A stretch of 64,000 nucleotides of DNA, taken from NCBI GenBank assembly GCA_964612675.1, contig CAZTDD010000020.1, positions 5,124-69,123 on the forward strand. The letters run 5' to 3'. The stretch is from CAZTDD01 sp964612675. GTDB lineage: Bacteria; Hinthialibacterota; Hinthialibacteria; Hinthialibacterales; JAKPRU01. This document shows, piece by piece, positions 26,213-35,672 of the stretch; the stretch's first letter is position 1, and every line of letters begins with the position of its first letter. The notes beneath the pieces were generated by a model. That model saw only the letters and a list, made by a program, of their open reading frames with translations, was not told where the DNA came from and did no database searches. The position numbers and the translations under genes were made by a program.

Positions 26213-27685
26213 ATGAAAGTTTTCTTGGGGAACGGTCCTTGGTATCGACCGGGCGCGTACGGTGTACGTGCCGGATCCCGCTGGCCTCATTTCGAGGAAG
26301 AATGCAGCCGTTATCTCCCATTTCCTTTTTATTTGGGATATGCGACGGCCATACTCGAACGCGAAGGACATGAATGTCGTGTAGTTGACGGCATTGCCGA
26401 GCGAATCTCCGAGGATGAATTCCTCCAGCGTATTCGTGGATTCAATCCGGACCTCATCGTCCTCGAGGTTTCTACCGCCTCCATCGACACAGACATGCGT
26501 CAGGCTCGAAAGGCGAAAGAACTCTGCCCGAACGCCCGGATTGTCTTCTGCGGTCCTCATCTGGGTATGTATGAGCCGGAGTTCCTTGATCGGGAGCCGC
26601 TCATCGATTTTGTCATTCGCGGCGAGTATGAATACGTTCTACGGGATTTGGTTTCTGCACTCGAATCGGGTGACGATTTGGCCGGAATCAAAGGAATCAG
26701 CTACCGAGACAGCTCGGGCAAGGGGCAAATGAATCCGCGGGCCGAGGTGATCCGAGATTTGGACAATCTCCCCTGGCCCTCGCGAAAACAGCTCCCGATG
26801 TTGAATTATTACGATCAGCCGGGCGGTATTCCGGAACCAACCCTCCAGATTTGGGCGAGTCGCGGGTGTCCTTTCAAATGCATCTTCTGCGCCTGGCCAC
26901 ATATCATGTACGGGAATAACGTGTACAGGACACGCGATCCTGCGGACGTGGTCGAAGAGATCCTGGCGATGAAAAAAGAGTACGGATTTCGGTCCGTGTA
27001 TTTCGATGACGATACATTCAATATCGGCAAGAAACGGATGCTCGCGTTGGCTGAGGAGATGCGACGGCGGGACGTCGGTTTACCGTGGGCGGCGATGGCG
27101 CGCGCCGACACAACAGACCGTGAAACGCTCGTGGCGATGAAAGAGGCCGGTCTGATGGCGATCAAGTACGGCGTCGAATCGGCCAGCCAGGATCTTGTTG
27201 ACGCCGCACAGAAACACCTCGATCTTGAAAAAGTGAAAGAGACTGTCCGGTACACACGTGAACTGGGTATCCGCCAGCATTTGACTTTCTCATTCGGGTT
27301 GCCGGGAGAAACATGGGAGACCATTCGCAAAACCATTCGCTTTTCGAAACAGTTGGACCCGGAGACTGTTCAATTCTCCATCATGACGCCGTTCCCCGGC
27401 TCGACTTTTTATCACCAGATGCGCGAAGCAGGGATGTTATTGACCGAGGATTTCTCTCAATACGACGGGTCAAGCACGGCTGTGATCCGCACGGAGGCCT
27501 TGTCCGGGGAAGATCTGGAACGTGCGCTGAAAATGGCTTATGACTCGTGGGATCGGTATAAGTTGGTTCGACCGTTTGTGCATCCACGTCATATGCGGCG
27601 TTTGCTCTCCAGGCCTCGCGGCACCTGGCACACCTTCAAATACACGCTCTCCCGCCAAGGCCGTCGGCTGTTCTCCAGGGCATGA
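26213..27685 (+). CDS. B12-binding radical SAM protein
   Basis: A 490-residue enzyme with an N-terminal cobalamin-binding-type domain (about 1-180) and a radical SAM barrel. The cluster cysteines are C219, C223, C226 (GCPFKCIFC). Long C-terminal segments resemble BchE/HpnJ-like enzymes that act on large or lipid substrates, but no specific substrate can be named. GGAG eight bases before ATG 26213 sets the start; the longer frame from 26135 overlaps the previous gene. Its stop overlaps a possible ATG of lipB. It may methylate or rearrange a cofactor or lipid; this is inference. Confidence 0.85.
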   Translation: MKVFLGNGPWYRPGAYGVRAGSRWPHFEEECSRYLPFPFYLGYATAILEREGHECRVVDGIAERISEDEFLQRIRGFNPDLIVLEVSTASIDTDMRQARKAKELCPNARIVFCGPHLGMYEPEFLDREPLIDFVIRGEYEYVLRDLVSALESGDDLAGIKGISYRDSSGKGQMNPRAEVIRDLDNLPWPSRKQLPMLNYYDQPGGIPEPTLQIWASRGCPFKCIFCAWPHIMYGNNVYRTRDPADVVEEILAMKKEYGFRSVYFDDDTFNIGKKRMLALAEEMRRRDVGLPWAAMARADTTDRETLVAMKEAGLMAIKYGVESASQDLVDAAQKHLDLEKVKETVRYTRELGIRQHLTFSFGLPGETWETIRKTIRFSKQLDPETVQFSIMTPFPGSTFYHQMREAGMLLTEDFSQYDGSSTAVIRTEALSGEDLERALKMAYDSWDRYKLVRPFVHPRHMRRLLSRPRGTWHTFKYTLSRQGRRLFSRA

Positions 27686-27717
27686 ACTCGGCTGGTCTTA
27701 CCTTTCACGAGGAGACT

Positions 27718-28431
27718 ATGGTTTCGGAATCCCCCCCTTTGCATGCCGTCCATCTTGGCGTTGTTCCCTACACAAAGGCGTTTGAGCTGCAGGAACGGAT
27801 TGTCCGGAGACAGATCGATGGAGAGCTTCCCGATGTGTTACTGACCTTGGAACACCCTCCCACGATCACTATAGGGATCTCCGGCGATTCCGCCGATATC
27901 CGCGTTGAGGAGTCTCTTCTGCTTGCGAGGAACATCGAATTGGTCAAAAGCAACAGGGGGGGCAAAGCCACTTATCACGGTCCGGGGCAACTGGTTGTGT
28001 ACCCTTTGATTGAGCTGAAACGGTACGGTCCCGGACTCCGCGATTACTTGTCGATCCTGGAGGACGTGACGATTTCGACTCTGGGCGACCGGGGTGTTCA
28101 GGCTACTCGCGTGCAGGGCAAACCGGGCGTTTGGGTGGAAGAACGAAAGATCGCCTCCATCGGGATTCGTTTGCGCCGCGGCCGAACCATGCACGGAATA
28201 GCGATCAATCTGACCACAGACCTTACCCATTTCGATTTCTTCGTCCCCTGCGGGATGCCGGAAATCCGGATGACCAGCCTGGCGATGGAAACCGGCGCTG
28301 AAGTTCAATTTGAGGATGTCAGAAGACGCTGGATCGAGCATTTCTCCACGGCGACACAGGTAAGCATACGTAACCTCCAGCCTGCCGAGTTCATGTCCGA
28401 CGCGGGGGCAACAACGCCCTCTCACCGATAA
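27718..28431 (+). CDS. lipB: Octanoyl-[ACP]:protein octanoyltransferase
   Basis: A 237-residue transferase moving octanoate from ACP to lipoyl domains, the first step of lipoate synthesis. RGGKATYHGPGQLVVYP is the family signature; the catalytic lysine is in ERKIASIGI and the catalytic cysteine in FVPCGMPE. GAGG five bases before ATG 27718 supports the start; ATG 27682, in a 4-base overlap with the radical SAM gene, is an alternative that adds 12 residues. No lipA is in the window. Confidence 0.93.
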   Translation: MVSESPPLHAVHLGVVPYTKAFELQERIVRRQIDGELPDVLLTLEHPPTITIGISGDSADIRVEESLLLARNIELVKSNRGGKATYHGPGQLVVYPLIELKRYGPGLRDYLSILEDVTISTLGDRGVQATRVQGKPGVWVEERKIASIGIRLRRGRTMHGIAINLTTDLTHFDFFVPCGMPEIRMTSLAMETGAEVQFEDVRRRWIEHFSTATQVSIRNLQPAEFMSDAGATTPSHR

Positions 28432-28514
28432 TTTCCAATAAGCTGTTGATCTCCCAGTATTTATGGGATATACTTCTCGTGGGTAGGTGTATCTAAGTAA
28501 AAAAGAAGGAAATC

Positions 28515-29282
28515 ATGGTCGGTCCGATCTCCCATACACCAACGGTGCCGGGCGTGGTTCGCTTCCAACCGGACCCCGGAGAACCGGCTGTCAGCGTCAC
28601 CGCGACTCCGCGCAACACGGCATACCTTGTGACCGCCCAGGAGCAGCGAAACGAAACCCGTTTGCGGGGGCAGGCGCTCGCGCGGGGGGAGGACATTCTC
28701 TATTCGAACAGGACGTTTACCTATGGTTATGCGGACGGTTCCCCCATTTATAGCGGTGGTTTGACCACTGTGGTAAGCCGAGAGGGGCAAGGAAATCCGT
28801 TAGCCAAGCCCAACGCCGAGTCCTTGAGGGACCAGCGAGATGAACAAGGGGTAGAGGTCGATTCAGAAGAGGGACAGGAAACCGGATCTCTGGAATCCCT
28901 CAACGCCCAGGAACAGACCGACGAAGCGGACCTGGAAGAGGACCGGCAGGATCTCCGCATCCAACGTGAACGGGTGACGAATCGGAAGGAAGAAGCGGAG
29001 AACGAAGCGGACCGCGCCGCTCGTGACGCCGATCCGTTGGATCTGCGTACGGCTGAACGCAGAATCAGCGAATTGGATCGACGGGAGCGTGAAATCCGGC
29101 GAGAAGAGCGTAAAGTCGAACTGGAACAGTTCGAAAAACGTCTGGAAGAAACGCAAAAGACGATGCTGAATGCCATTGAGGACAACGTGGGTGTGGCCGC
29201 AGGTGTTCTCGGCGTTCTTTATGGAGAACAACAAGATTCAGAACCCTCTTCTGCGGGGAGGCGATTAGACCTCATGGCCTGA
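28515..29282 (+). CDS. Acidic coiled-coil protein, possibly a degenerate SprA-type protein
   Basis: A 255-residue protein not assigned to a family with confidence. Residues 1-90 are soluble and end in FTYGYADGSPIYSGG, which loosely resembles the segment after the zinc site in SprA-related putative metalloproteases. The place where HEQxH would be expected reads QEQRNE, so no zinc site remains. Residues about 95-145 are acidic; 140-225 are a highly charged coiled coil rich in R and E. No signal peptide or membrane segment precedes it. GAAGGA before ATG 28515 gives a clear start. It is the last gene before a 143-base gap that holds nothing recognisable. Confidence 0.65.
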   Translation: MVGPISHTPTVPGVVRFQPDPGEPAVSVTATPRNTAYLVTAQEQRNETRLRGQALARGEDILYSNRTFTYGYADGSPIYSGGLTTVVSREGQGNPLAKPNAESLRDQRDEQGVEVDSEEGQETGSLESLNAQEQTDEADLEEDRQDLRIQRERVTNRKEEAENEADRAARDADPLDLRTAERRISELDRREREIRREERKVELEQFEKRLEETQKTMLNAIEDNVGVAAGVLGVLYGEQQDSEPSSAGRRLDLMA

Positions 29283-29425
29283 ATCGCATTCACTCCTTGA
29301 TTTTCTTACTATCAGCATGGAGCGGATGTAAAGAATCGTTGCTTCGTAACCCACGGAATGATAGCATACCATTCTACTGTGCGCGTGAGGCATCGTTGTC
29401 GCCTAACACGTAACGCCCTGAACGG

Positions 29426-30448
29426 ATGCGGTTTATGTCTCCGCGAGCCCTCCAAAGAAAGTCCGACCGCCAAGAAGGGGTCAAAGAACAGAAGCTATCG
29501 CAACCCCGGACTCTGCTCGCCGTCGGCTTGGATTCTAAGGACGAACATTTTCTCAACGGTTTAAGCGAGTCGGGTTATATCGTCGAGCGGGGACCCGCCG
29601 AGGGGGGACTCCAGGAGTACATTCTACGACACATCCCAAATGTGCTGCTGCTGGACATGGATACTTTGGGGGATTATGCGCTGGAGGTAACCATCGCGCT
29701 GAAAGACAACCCAATGACCTACGCGAAGCCGGTCACGATCATCCTCGGGAAGCGGAACCTGAAAGGGGAGATCAGCGCCCTGGAAGCAGGCGCCGAAGAC
29801 TATGTCTCGAAACCGTTTTCTCCTCAGATTCTTGCGGCCCGGATCAATACTATCCTTCAACGCAATATTCGTCTCCAGGTTTCCAACCCGTTGACCGGTC
29901 TTCCCGGCAGCATCTACATCGAGGAGCAGATCACCAGGAGGCTCGAAAACGAATCAGCGCTCGCCGTCTGTTATGCGGACTTGGACAATTTCAAAGCATT
30001 CAATGATAAGTACGGCTATGCACGGGGCGACAATATCATTCGAATCGTGGCTACCATCCTCAGCGAGAGTGTCTCTATGTTCTCACGGCGAGGCGATTTT
30101 GTCGGGCACATCGGTGGCGATGATTTTGTTTGTGTCATCCACTACGACTGCGTTCATGACGTATGCAATTACGTCACGAAGTCGTTCGACACACTGATCC
30201 CGTTTCAATACGATGACGAAGACATGTCGCGGGGGTATATCGAGACGGAAAATCGTCAACATGAAGTCGTACGTTATCCGATCATGACGGTTTCTATCGG
30301 TGTAGTTACGAATCAATACCGGACGCTTGACAGCTTCTTAAAGATCTCCGAGCTGTCGGCGGAAATGAAAGAATACGCAAAAAGCATCTCCAAAGACCAG
30401 GCTGTCCGCAAAAGCAGTTACCGCATCGATAAACGTTCCATGGATTAG
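29426..30448 (+). CDS. Response regulator-like protein with GGDEF domain (probable diguanylate cyclase)
   Basis: A 340-residue soluble regulator. The receiver domain (about 28-145) has the phosphoacceptor D77 (LLLDMD) and K129 (SKPF). The GGDEF domain (about 155-330) shows YADLDNFK, metal-binding, and an active-site loop GGDDF at 230-234 in place of GGDEF; Asp for Glu is tolerated in some active cyclases. An RxxD inhibitory site (R221-D224) lies exactly five residues before it, supporting c-di-GMP binding. It would make or sense c-di-GMP on phosphorylation. No partner kinase is beside it. The start at 29426 has a weak ribosome site and could be later. Confidence 0.85.
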   Translation: MRFMSPRALQRKSDRQEGVKEQKLSQPRTLLAVGLDSKDEHFLNGLSESGYIVERGPAEGGLQEYILRHIPNVLLLDMDTLGDYALEVTIALKDNPMTYAKPVTIILGKRNLKGEISALEAGAEDYVSKPFSPQILAARINTILQRNIRLQVSNPLTGLPGSIYIEEQITRRLENESALAVCYADLDNFKAFNDKYGYARGDNIIRIVATILSESVSMFSRRGDFVGHIGGDDFVCVIHYDCVHDVCNYVTKSFDTLIPFQYDDEDMSRGYIETENRQHEVVRYPIMTVSIGVVTNQYRTLDSFLKISELSAEMKEYAKSISKDQAVRKSSYRIDKRSMD

Positions 30449-30531
30449 GAAACAGGCGATTCCACGTACCGCCAACCGACATCCATGCGCGGGGTCACCC
30501 CGGGCGACTCGAACGCTACGTATCTTTTGGA

Positions 30532-32082
30532 TTATGGGATCAGACGGGAATCGACTGTTTCCATCCCACATGTCAGAACATAGAGGATCTGCCATTTCGT
30601 TGGATCGTACCCGAAGAAACGAAGGACTTCATCATCATAGAAAGCCCCGATTCCGGTACAACAGACGCCGAGCGATCTCGCCGCAAGATAAATGAACTCT
30701 CCAATGATCCCCGACTGGATATGGGCGATTCGATAACCGCGATTCCCATACATTTCCAGAACCGCATCGAGGTCGATAAAAAGAAAAACCGTGGCAGCGG
30801 AGTCTGCGAGCAACTTCTGCTCCAGACAAGCATGTCGTATCTCTTCCCGAAAGACCCCCTTTCGTTTCAGTTGCAGCGAGTGAGATTTCGGATCATAGAG
30901 ATACACTCCCGGTTCCGTTTCCGCGACGGCATTAACAACCACATGCGGCGTAATGTTGAGCGAATGAAATAGATCGGACGCGTACGGAGCGCAAGACGCT
31001 TCCAGTATCGAGAGCAGGCTTTCATTGGGTATCGGATCTCTCGTGAAACTCCTGCCCGAGCGGCGGCTCAGAATTGTCGGCCCCAAGTCATCGGATGGCT
31101 GTTTTTGATTTGTTGATTTTGTTTGCTCGGTTCTCAAAGGATTCCGATTGGAAGCCGGTGATGGACGAGGCAAATCGTCGGGGTCTGTCAATCTTGTGGC
31201 TCTGTGAATCTCTTGGATCAGTGGATATTCCACTTCGGATTTCGAGAGTCGCTGATACCTGGGTTTGATCTTCGAAATAGGAGGCACAGTTTCTTCCCAG
31301 CTTGGATTATCGGCCGAATCCGTTGAGAGAGAAACGACTGCGTATACTTGTTCGTGTTTTTCATCCAACCCTAACAATTTGTTGACGGGACCGTCCAAGA
31401 AATTGCACAATAATACCGGTTTGAATCCCGAGACCGATCCGATCGGCAGAAGATTCCCCGCCAAATGCCCGCTGTCGAGGGCACAGTACCGATATGCCCG
31501 GCTGCGGTATTTCCAGGAACTCCTCCATGGAATCGCCGAAAGAAGAAAGGTTATCGGTGATTCTCTTACAACTTCCGGGATGGAGCAATACGCGGCCAGA
31601 GTTTCGGAAAAATCGCCCTCGCGGAGACAGGTAAGACGCCCCTGGCCTGTGTCAAAGTGATAGATTCCCGGCGCGATGCCTTCGAGCGACCGAGACACGA
31701 AATACAACTCGGCAGGATAGAGAGCCCCTGCCGATGGCGCGGCACGGAGATAGTAAACGGCTCCCGGGTAGCTTTTCCTGGCGGTCTGGCCGTAAGCATG
31801 GAAGAGAATTCGAGAAAGCGTGGACCGATCGATCTCCCGGGGTGCGTCCTGGGACACCTCTGGTTCTAGATTGTTCAGGGCATCGAGGGTGTTCCGATCC
31901 AGACCCGACCACTCCGGTTCCAGATGGATCTGAGATAGCCCTTGATAGATTTTGTAGACGAGCGGTTGGTTCTCCCAATCCAGATAGTGCGGTTCGGAGC
32001 GTATCTTTTCATAGGTGTGCCTGGTTTCGGCATCGTACCGACGGGCGGTCTCTGTGTTCAAATTGGGCGTCTTATCGCTCAT
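30532..32082 (-). CDS. Tandem SagB-type nitroreductase-fold oxidoreductase
   Basis: A 516-residue protein with two copies of the SagB/ThcOx FMN fold. The first (about 88-265) shows RAAPSAGALYPAELY, the SagB signature, then YRYCALDSGHLAGNL. The second (about 330-510) has ILSRRSGRSF, YRIAHIQSGIIGEFIYLAA and GVCCTGIGAF. A charged linker joins them. SagB enzymes oxidise azolines to azoles in peptide natural products together with SagC/SagD. No SagC, SagD or precursor is nearby, so the substrate is open; many lone SagB-like proteins exist. It is divergent from argG. Both halves keep FMN-contact segments, so both may be active, but this is not proven. Confidence 0.82.
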   Translation of the reverse strand: MSDKTPNLNTETARRYDAETRHTYEKIRSEPHYLDWENQPLVYKIYQGLSQIHLEPEWSGLDRNTLDALNNLEPEVSQDAPREIDRSTLSRILFHAYGQTARKSYPGAVYYLRAAPSAGALYPAELYFVSRSLEGIAPGIYHFDTGQGRLTCLREGDFSETLAAYCSIPEVVRESPITFLLSAIPWRSSWKYRSRAYRYCALDSGHLAGNLLPIGSVSGFKPVLLCNFLDGPVNKLLGLDEKHEQVYAVVSLSTDSADNPSWEETVPPISKIKPRYQRLSKSEVEYPLIQEIHRATRLTDPDDLPRPSPASNRNPLRTEQTKSTNQKQPSDDLGPTILSRRSGRSFTRDPIPNESLLSILEASCAPYASDLFHSLNITPHVVVNAVAETEPGVYLYDPKSHSLQLKRKGVFREEIRHACLEQKLLADSAATVFLFIDLDAVLEMYGNRGYRIAHIQSGIIGEFIYLAARSLGVCCTGIGAFYDDEVLRFFGYDPTKWQILYVLTCGMETVDSRLIP

Positions 32083-32200
32083 GCTTCAAAGCTACCGTAT
32101 TTTCAGATTTTCGCCTAGAGGATAATCAGACAGCCTTCCCTCGAATCGGCGCTTTTTGTAGGATGATATTTTCTATTCGCATTTGCAGGAGGTTCCGATC

Positions 32201-33412
32201 ATGAAGTCGGACATCAAGAAGATCGTATTGGCTTATTCCGGGGGATTGGACACCTCGGTAATCGTCAGGTGGTTGGTCGAGAATTATCGGTGTGAGGTGG
32301 TCGCCTTTGCGGCTGACATCGGGCAGGGAGAAGAACTCGAACCGCTCAATAAGAAGGCTATCGATTCGGGAGCCTCGAAATTGTATATCGAGGATCTGCG
32401 AGAAGAGTTCCTGCGCGATTTTGCATTCCCGGTAATGCGAGCCGATGCGGTATATGAGCGGAAATACCTGCTCGCGACTTCGCTCGCGCGCCCCTTGATT
32501 GCGAAGAAACAGGTGGAAATCGCCAAAAAGGAAGGTGCAGACGCGGTCTCGCACGGGGCGACGGGCAAAGGAAACGACCAGGTTCGATTTGAATTGACTT
32601 ACAAAGCATTGGGACCGGATCTCAAGATCGTCGCACCATGGAGAGAATGGGATATTCGATCTAGAAAAGATGCGGTCGAGTATGCGAAAAAGTACAATAT
32701 CCCTGTCCCGGTCACGGCCGAGAAACCGTACTCAATGGACCGAAACATGTGGCACCTCTCCTTCGAGGGCGGCATTCTTGAAGATCCGTGGGCCGAACCT
32801 CCGAAGGACATGTTTGTTCTGACGAAAGACCCGGAAGACGCCCCTGACCAGCCCACGTACATTTCAATCGATTTTGAAGAAGGGACGCCTGTTGCATTGG
32901 ACGGACAACGGATGGGGGCGGTCGACCTGGTAATGAAACTGAATGAGATTGCGGGCGAGAATGGAGTTGGTCGCGTTGATTTGGTGGAGAACCGTCTTGT
33001 CGGGATGAAGTCGCGCGGAGTCTACGAAAGCCCCGCCGCAACGGTGCTCTATGCGGCACACCGCGACTTACTTTCTCTTGTTATCGACCGCGAGACGCTT
33101 CACTACCGTCTACTGCTCGCGGAGAAATATGCTGAGCTGGTTTATAACGGGCAGTGGTTCACGCCGATCAAGGAATCGCTGGACGCCTTCCTCAACCACA
33201 CCGAACGGCTGGTCACAGGAACGGTGCGTCTGAAGCTCTATAAAGGAAACATCATCACAGCGGGACGTAAATCGCCGAATTCGCTGTTTCGGCAAGATTT
33301 TGCCACGTTCGAGGAGGATGCGGTTTACGACCAGTCGGACGCTGGTGGATTCATCAACCTGTTCGGGTTGCCGGAGAAGATTCGCGCGCTTGTGGCAGAA
33401 GATCGAAAATAA
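32201..33412 (+). CDS. argG: Argininosuccinate synthase
   Basis: A 403-residue enzyme joining citrulline and aspartate with ATP in arginine synthesis. AYSGGLDTSV is the PP-loop at the N-terminus; GKGNDQVRFE and the SMDRNMWHLSFEGG segment are family signatures, and the length is normal. AGGAGG eight bases before ATG 32201 selects this start over the upstream TTG at 32183. An intrinsic terminator follows at 33451-33474. It is transcribed alone, divergent from the SagB-like gene. Confidence 0.96.
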   Translation: MKSDIKKIVLAYSGGLDTSVIVRWLVENYRCEVVAFAADIGQGEELEPLNKKAIDSGASKLYIEDLREEFLRDFAFPVMRADAVYERKYLLATSLARPLIAKKQVEIAKKEGADAVSHGATGKGNDQVRFELTYKALGPDLKIVAPWREWDIRSRKDAVEYAKKYNIPVPVTAEKPYSMDRNMWHLSFEGGILEDPWAEPPKDMFVLTKDPEDAPDQPTYISIDFEEGTPVALDGQRMGAVDLVMKLNEIAGENGVGRVDLVENRLVGMKSRGVYESPAATVLYAAHRDLLSLVIDRETLHYRLLLAEKYAELVYNGQWFTPIKESLDAFLNHTERLVTGTVRLKLYKGNIITAGRKSPNSLFRQDFATFEEDAVYDQSDAGGFINLFGLPEKIRALVAEDRK

Positions 33413-33450
33413 CGATTCCATTTCTATTCAGCAAGAATCTACTACTGAAA

Positions 33451-33474
33451 GGGCCGCCCAGATGCGGCCCTTTT
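33451..33474 (+). terminator. Intrinsic terminator after argG
   Basis: GGGCCGC (33451-33457) and GCGGCCC (33464-33470) make a perfect 7-bp stem with a 6-base loop, preceded by AAA and followed by TTTT. It lies 39 bases after the argG stop. Confidence 0.85.
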
Positions 33475-33586
33475 GCTTATCACGTCCCATTTCAGCTGAT
33501 TTTGTGGATTGGATATGCAAAGTTGTGTGTTGCTACTGGATGAGTAATCATAGTCGAGATTCTCCTGACAGATTGAACAACGAGCG

Positions 33587-35662
33587 ATGGATTCGAAAGC
33601 AGCAAACGTTTCTCCAAATACCGAAGGCGCACCGACGTGGCCGGCCTTGCTGCTTATCGCTGTAGCGGTTGGGCTGTGCTACTCCAACACCTTCCAGAAT
33701 GAATTCATTTTCGATGATTGGCCGAATATCATCGAGAATCCATCGATCCGCAGATTGTGGCCTCTCGGAGGGATCTTTCACCCACCGGAAGGGACGAGCG
33801 TAACCGGACGTCCGGTTGCGAACCTAACGTTCGCCTTGAACTATGCCGTCAGCGGTGAACAAACCTGGAGTTATCATCTGTTCAATATTGCGATTCATGT
33901 CGGCGCAGCGTTAACGTTGTTCGGGATCATTCGTCGAACGCTTTCAAGGGTTTCTTTGTCAGAACGATTCGGGTTGCATTCCCGGCAGCTTGCCTTGGCT
34001 GTCGCGCTGATTTGGGGAACCCACCCGATTCACACGCAAGCGGTAACGTACATCACACAACGCTGCGAATCGTTGATGGGCTTGTTCTTTTTCCTTACAT
34101 TGTATTGTGCAATTCGAGGATGGGAACACGGGAAAAGGAAAACCCACTGGCATACTCTTGCTATTCTGGCCTGCCTGATCGGTGTCGGAACGAAGGAAAC
34201 GATCGCCGTCGCCCCTTTTCTGGTGTTTCTTTACGACATCATCTTCGTTCACAACAATGTCAGGAACGCACTACGGGAGTCCGTATTGCTGTATTCAGGC
34301 TTTTTCGGCTGTCTTATAGTGTTGGTAGTGCTCGTCGCGGGAGGGGGAACAGCAGGCGGGGCGATTGGGCCGTATGATCCTCTTGAGTACGCACTCACAC
34401 AGCCTGAGGTGATTCTCTATTATGTGCGCCTTCTGGCTTGGCCGTCGCCTCTCTGTTTGGATTACGCTTGGCCGATTTCGACGATACCGCAAGCCTTTCC
34501 CTACGCGATCGTACTTTTGTTGATGATGGTTGTTACCTTGTGGGCAACAGTCCGGAAATATCCAAGTGGATTTCTTGGCCTCTGGTTTTTCTTTACGTTG
34601 GCTCCCACTTCCAGTTTTATTCCCTTGCCGGATCTGGCTTTTGAATACCGTATGTACCTCCCTTCGGCGGCCTTTATTACTTTCTTTGTGATCGCGGCGT
34701 ACGGAGTTGTACGAACAATATCGAACAAATTGTTTCAGTCAGACTCGACACGAGAATATTTCGGCAGCGCGGCAACTATTGTTATAGTCTCAGCAATCAT
34801 TGTCTTTTTGCATACTCTTACATTTTTTCGAAACCAGGACTACAGAAGCGAGATTTCGATTTGGACCGATACAATCGAAAAACAACCGAACAATGCTCGG
34901 GCCTATACAAATCTGGGATGCGCATTGGTTGATGGGGGAAACTCCAAGGAAGCGATTCAATATTTTGAGAACGCTTTGGCAATTAACAGAACTGACGCCA
35001 AGACTCATAACGGCCTGGCCAATGCGTACTCTTCCCTCGGGCGGTTTGATAAAGCGATTCACCACTATCGCAGGGCGATAGAAATTGACCCCGATTATGT
35101 CGAAGCCTATTACAACCTGGGAAAAGCGTACTGCGAACAAAATGAATTCGATAAATCGATTTCATGTTTTCAGAAATCATTGTCACTCGATCCGAATTAT
35201 GCGGACGCGTACAACAATCTAGGCCTTGTTTACGCCGAACTGGGGCAGGCTGAGAAAGCGATTGCTTATTACCGACGGGCTCTCAGTATAAACCCTGAAT
35301 CCGCAGAAACGTTGAATAATCTCGGCAATCTGATAACGCAAACAAGAGGAGCTGGAAACGCTATCCAGTATTACAAAAAAGCCCTGTCGCTCGATCCGGA
35401 CTATTCAAAAGCGCATAATAATCTCGGTCTCGCTTATCTGCATCTGGGGCAGACAGAATCGGCGATTATACATTTTAAGGAGGCAATCCGTCTCGATCCG
35501 AGTTATGCGAATGCGCACAATAATCTCGGTGCGGCGTATGTGGCAGTAGGAGATTTACAGAAAGCAGTCGCTCAATTTCATGAGACGTTGCGAATCGACC
35601 CAGAACATCTCGAAGCGCGGAAGAGCCTTGAACGACTCGGGAATATGGATTCCTCTTCTTAA
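33587..35662 (+). CDS. TMTC-like multipass membrane protein with C-terminal TPR repeats
   Basis: A 691-residue inner-membrane protein. About ten hydrophobic segments fill residues 20-410, with the entry NEFIFDDWPNIIEN and TGRPVANLTFALNY that mark the DUF1736/TMTC group related to protein O-mannosyltransferases. From about 430 to the end there are roughly seven TPR units with the AYNNLG/AHNNLG repeat. The acidic DD pair near residue 46 corresponds to the catalytic acidic motif of GT-C enzymes. Eukaryotic TMTCs mannosylate cadherins; bacterial members are common but unstudied. It converges on the Gfo/Idh gene only 10 bases away. A glycosyltransferase role is inference. Confidence 0.8.
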   Translation: MDSKAANVSPNTEGAPTWPALLLIAVAVGLCYSNTFQNEFIFDDWPNIIENPSIRRLWPLGGIFHPPEGTSVTGRPVANLTFALNYAVSGEQTWSYHLFNIAIHVGAALTLFGIIRRTLSRVSLSERFGLHSRQLALAVALIWGTHPIHTQAVTYITQRCESLMGLFFFLTLYCAIRGWEHGKRKTHWHTLAILACLIGVGTKETIAVAPFLVFLYDIIFVHNNVRNALRESVLLYSGFFGCLIVLVVLVAGGGTAGGAIGPYDPLEYALTQPEVILYYVRLLAWPSPLCLDYAWPISTIPQAFPYAIVLLLMMVVTLWATVRKYPSGFLGLWFFFTLAPTSSFIPLPDLAFEYRMYLPSAAFITFFVIAAYGVVRTISNKLFQSDSTREYFGSAATIVIVSAIIVFLHTLTFFRNQDYRSEISIWTDTIEKQPNNARAYTNLGCALVDGGNSKEAIQYFENALAINRTDAKTHNGLANAYSSLGRFDKAIHHYRRAIEIDPDYVEAYYNLGKAYCEQNEFDKSISCFQKSLSLDPNYADAYNNLGLVYAELGQAEKAIAYYRRALSINPESAETLNNLGNLITQTRGAGNAIQYYKKALSLDPDYSKAHNNLGLAYLHLGQTESAIIHFKEAIRLDPSYANAHNNLGAAYVAVGDLQKAVAQFHETLRIDPEHLEARKSLERLGNMDSSS

Positions 35663-35672
35663 CGGCAGTGGA

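Noticed and set aside
29426..30448. GGDDF read as an inactive GGDEF domain
   Set aside because: Asp at the fourth position is tolerated, and the RxxD inhibitory site and metal residue are intact, so activity cannot be excluded.
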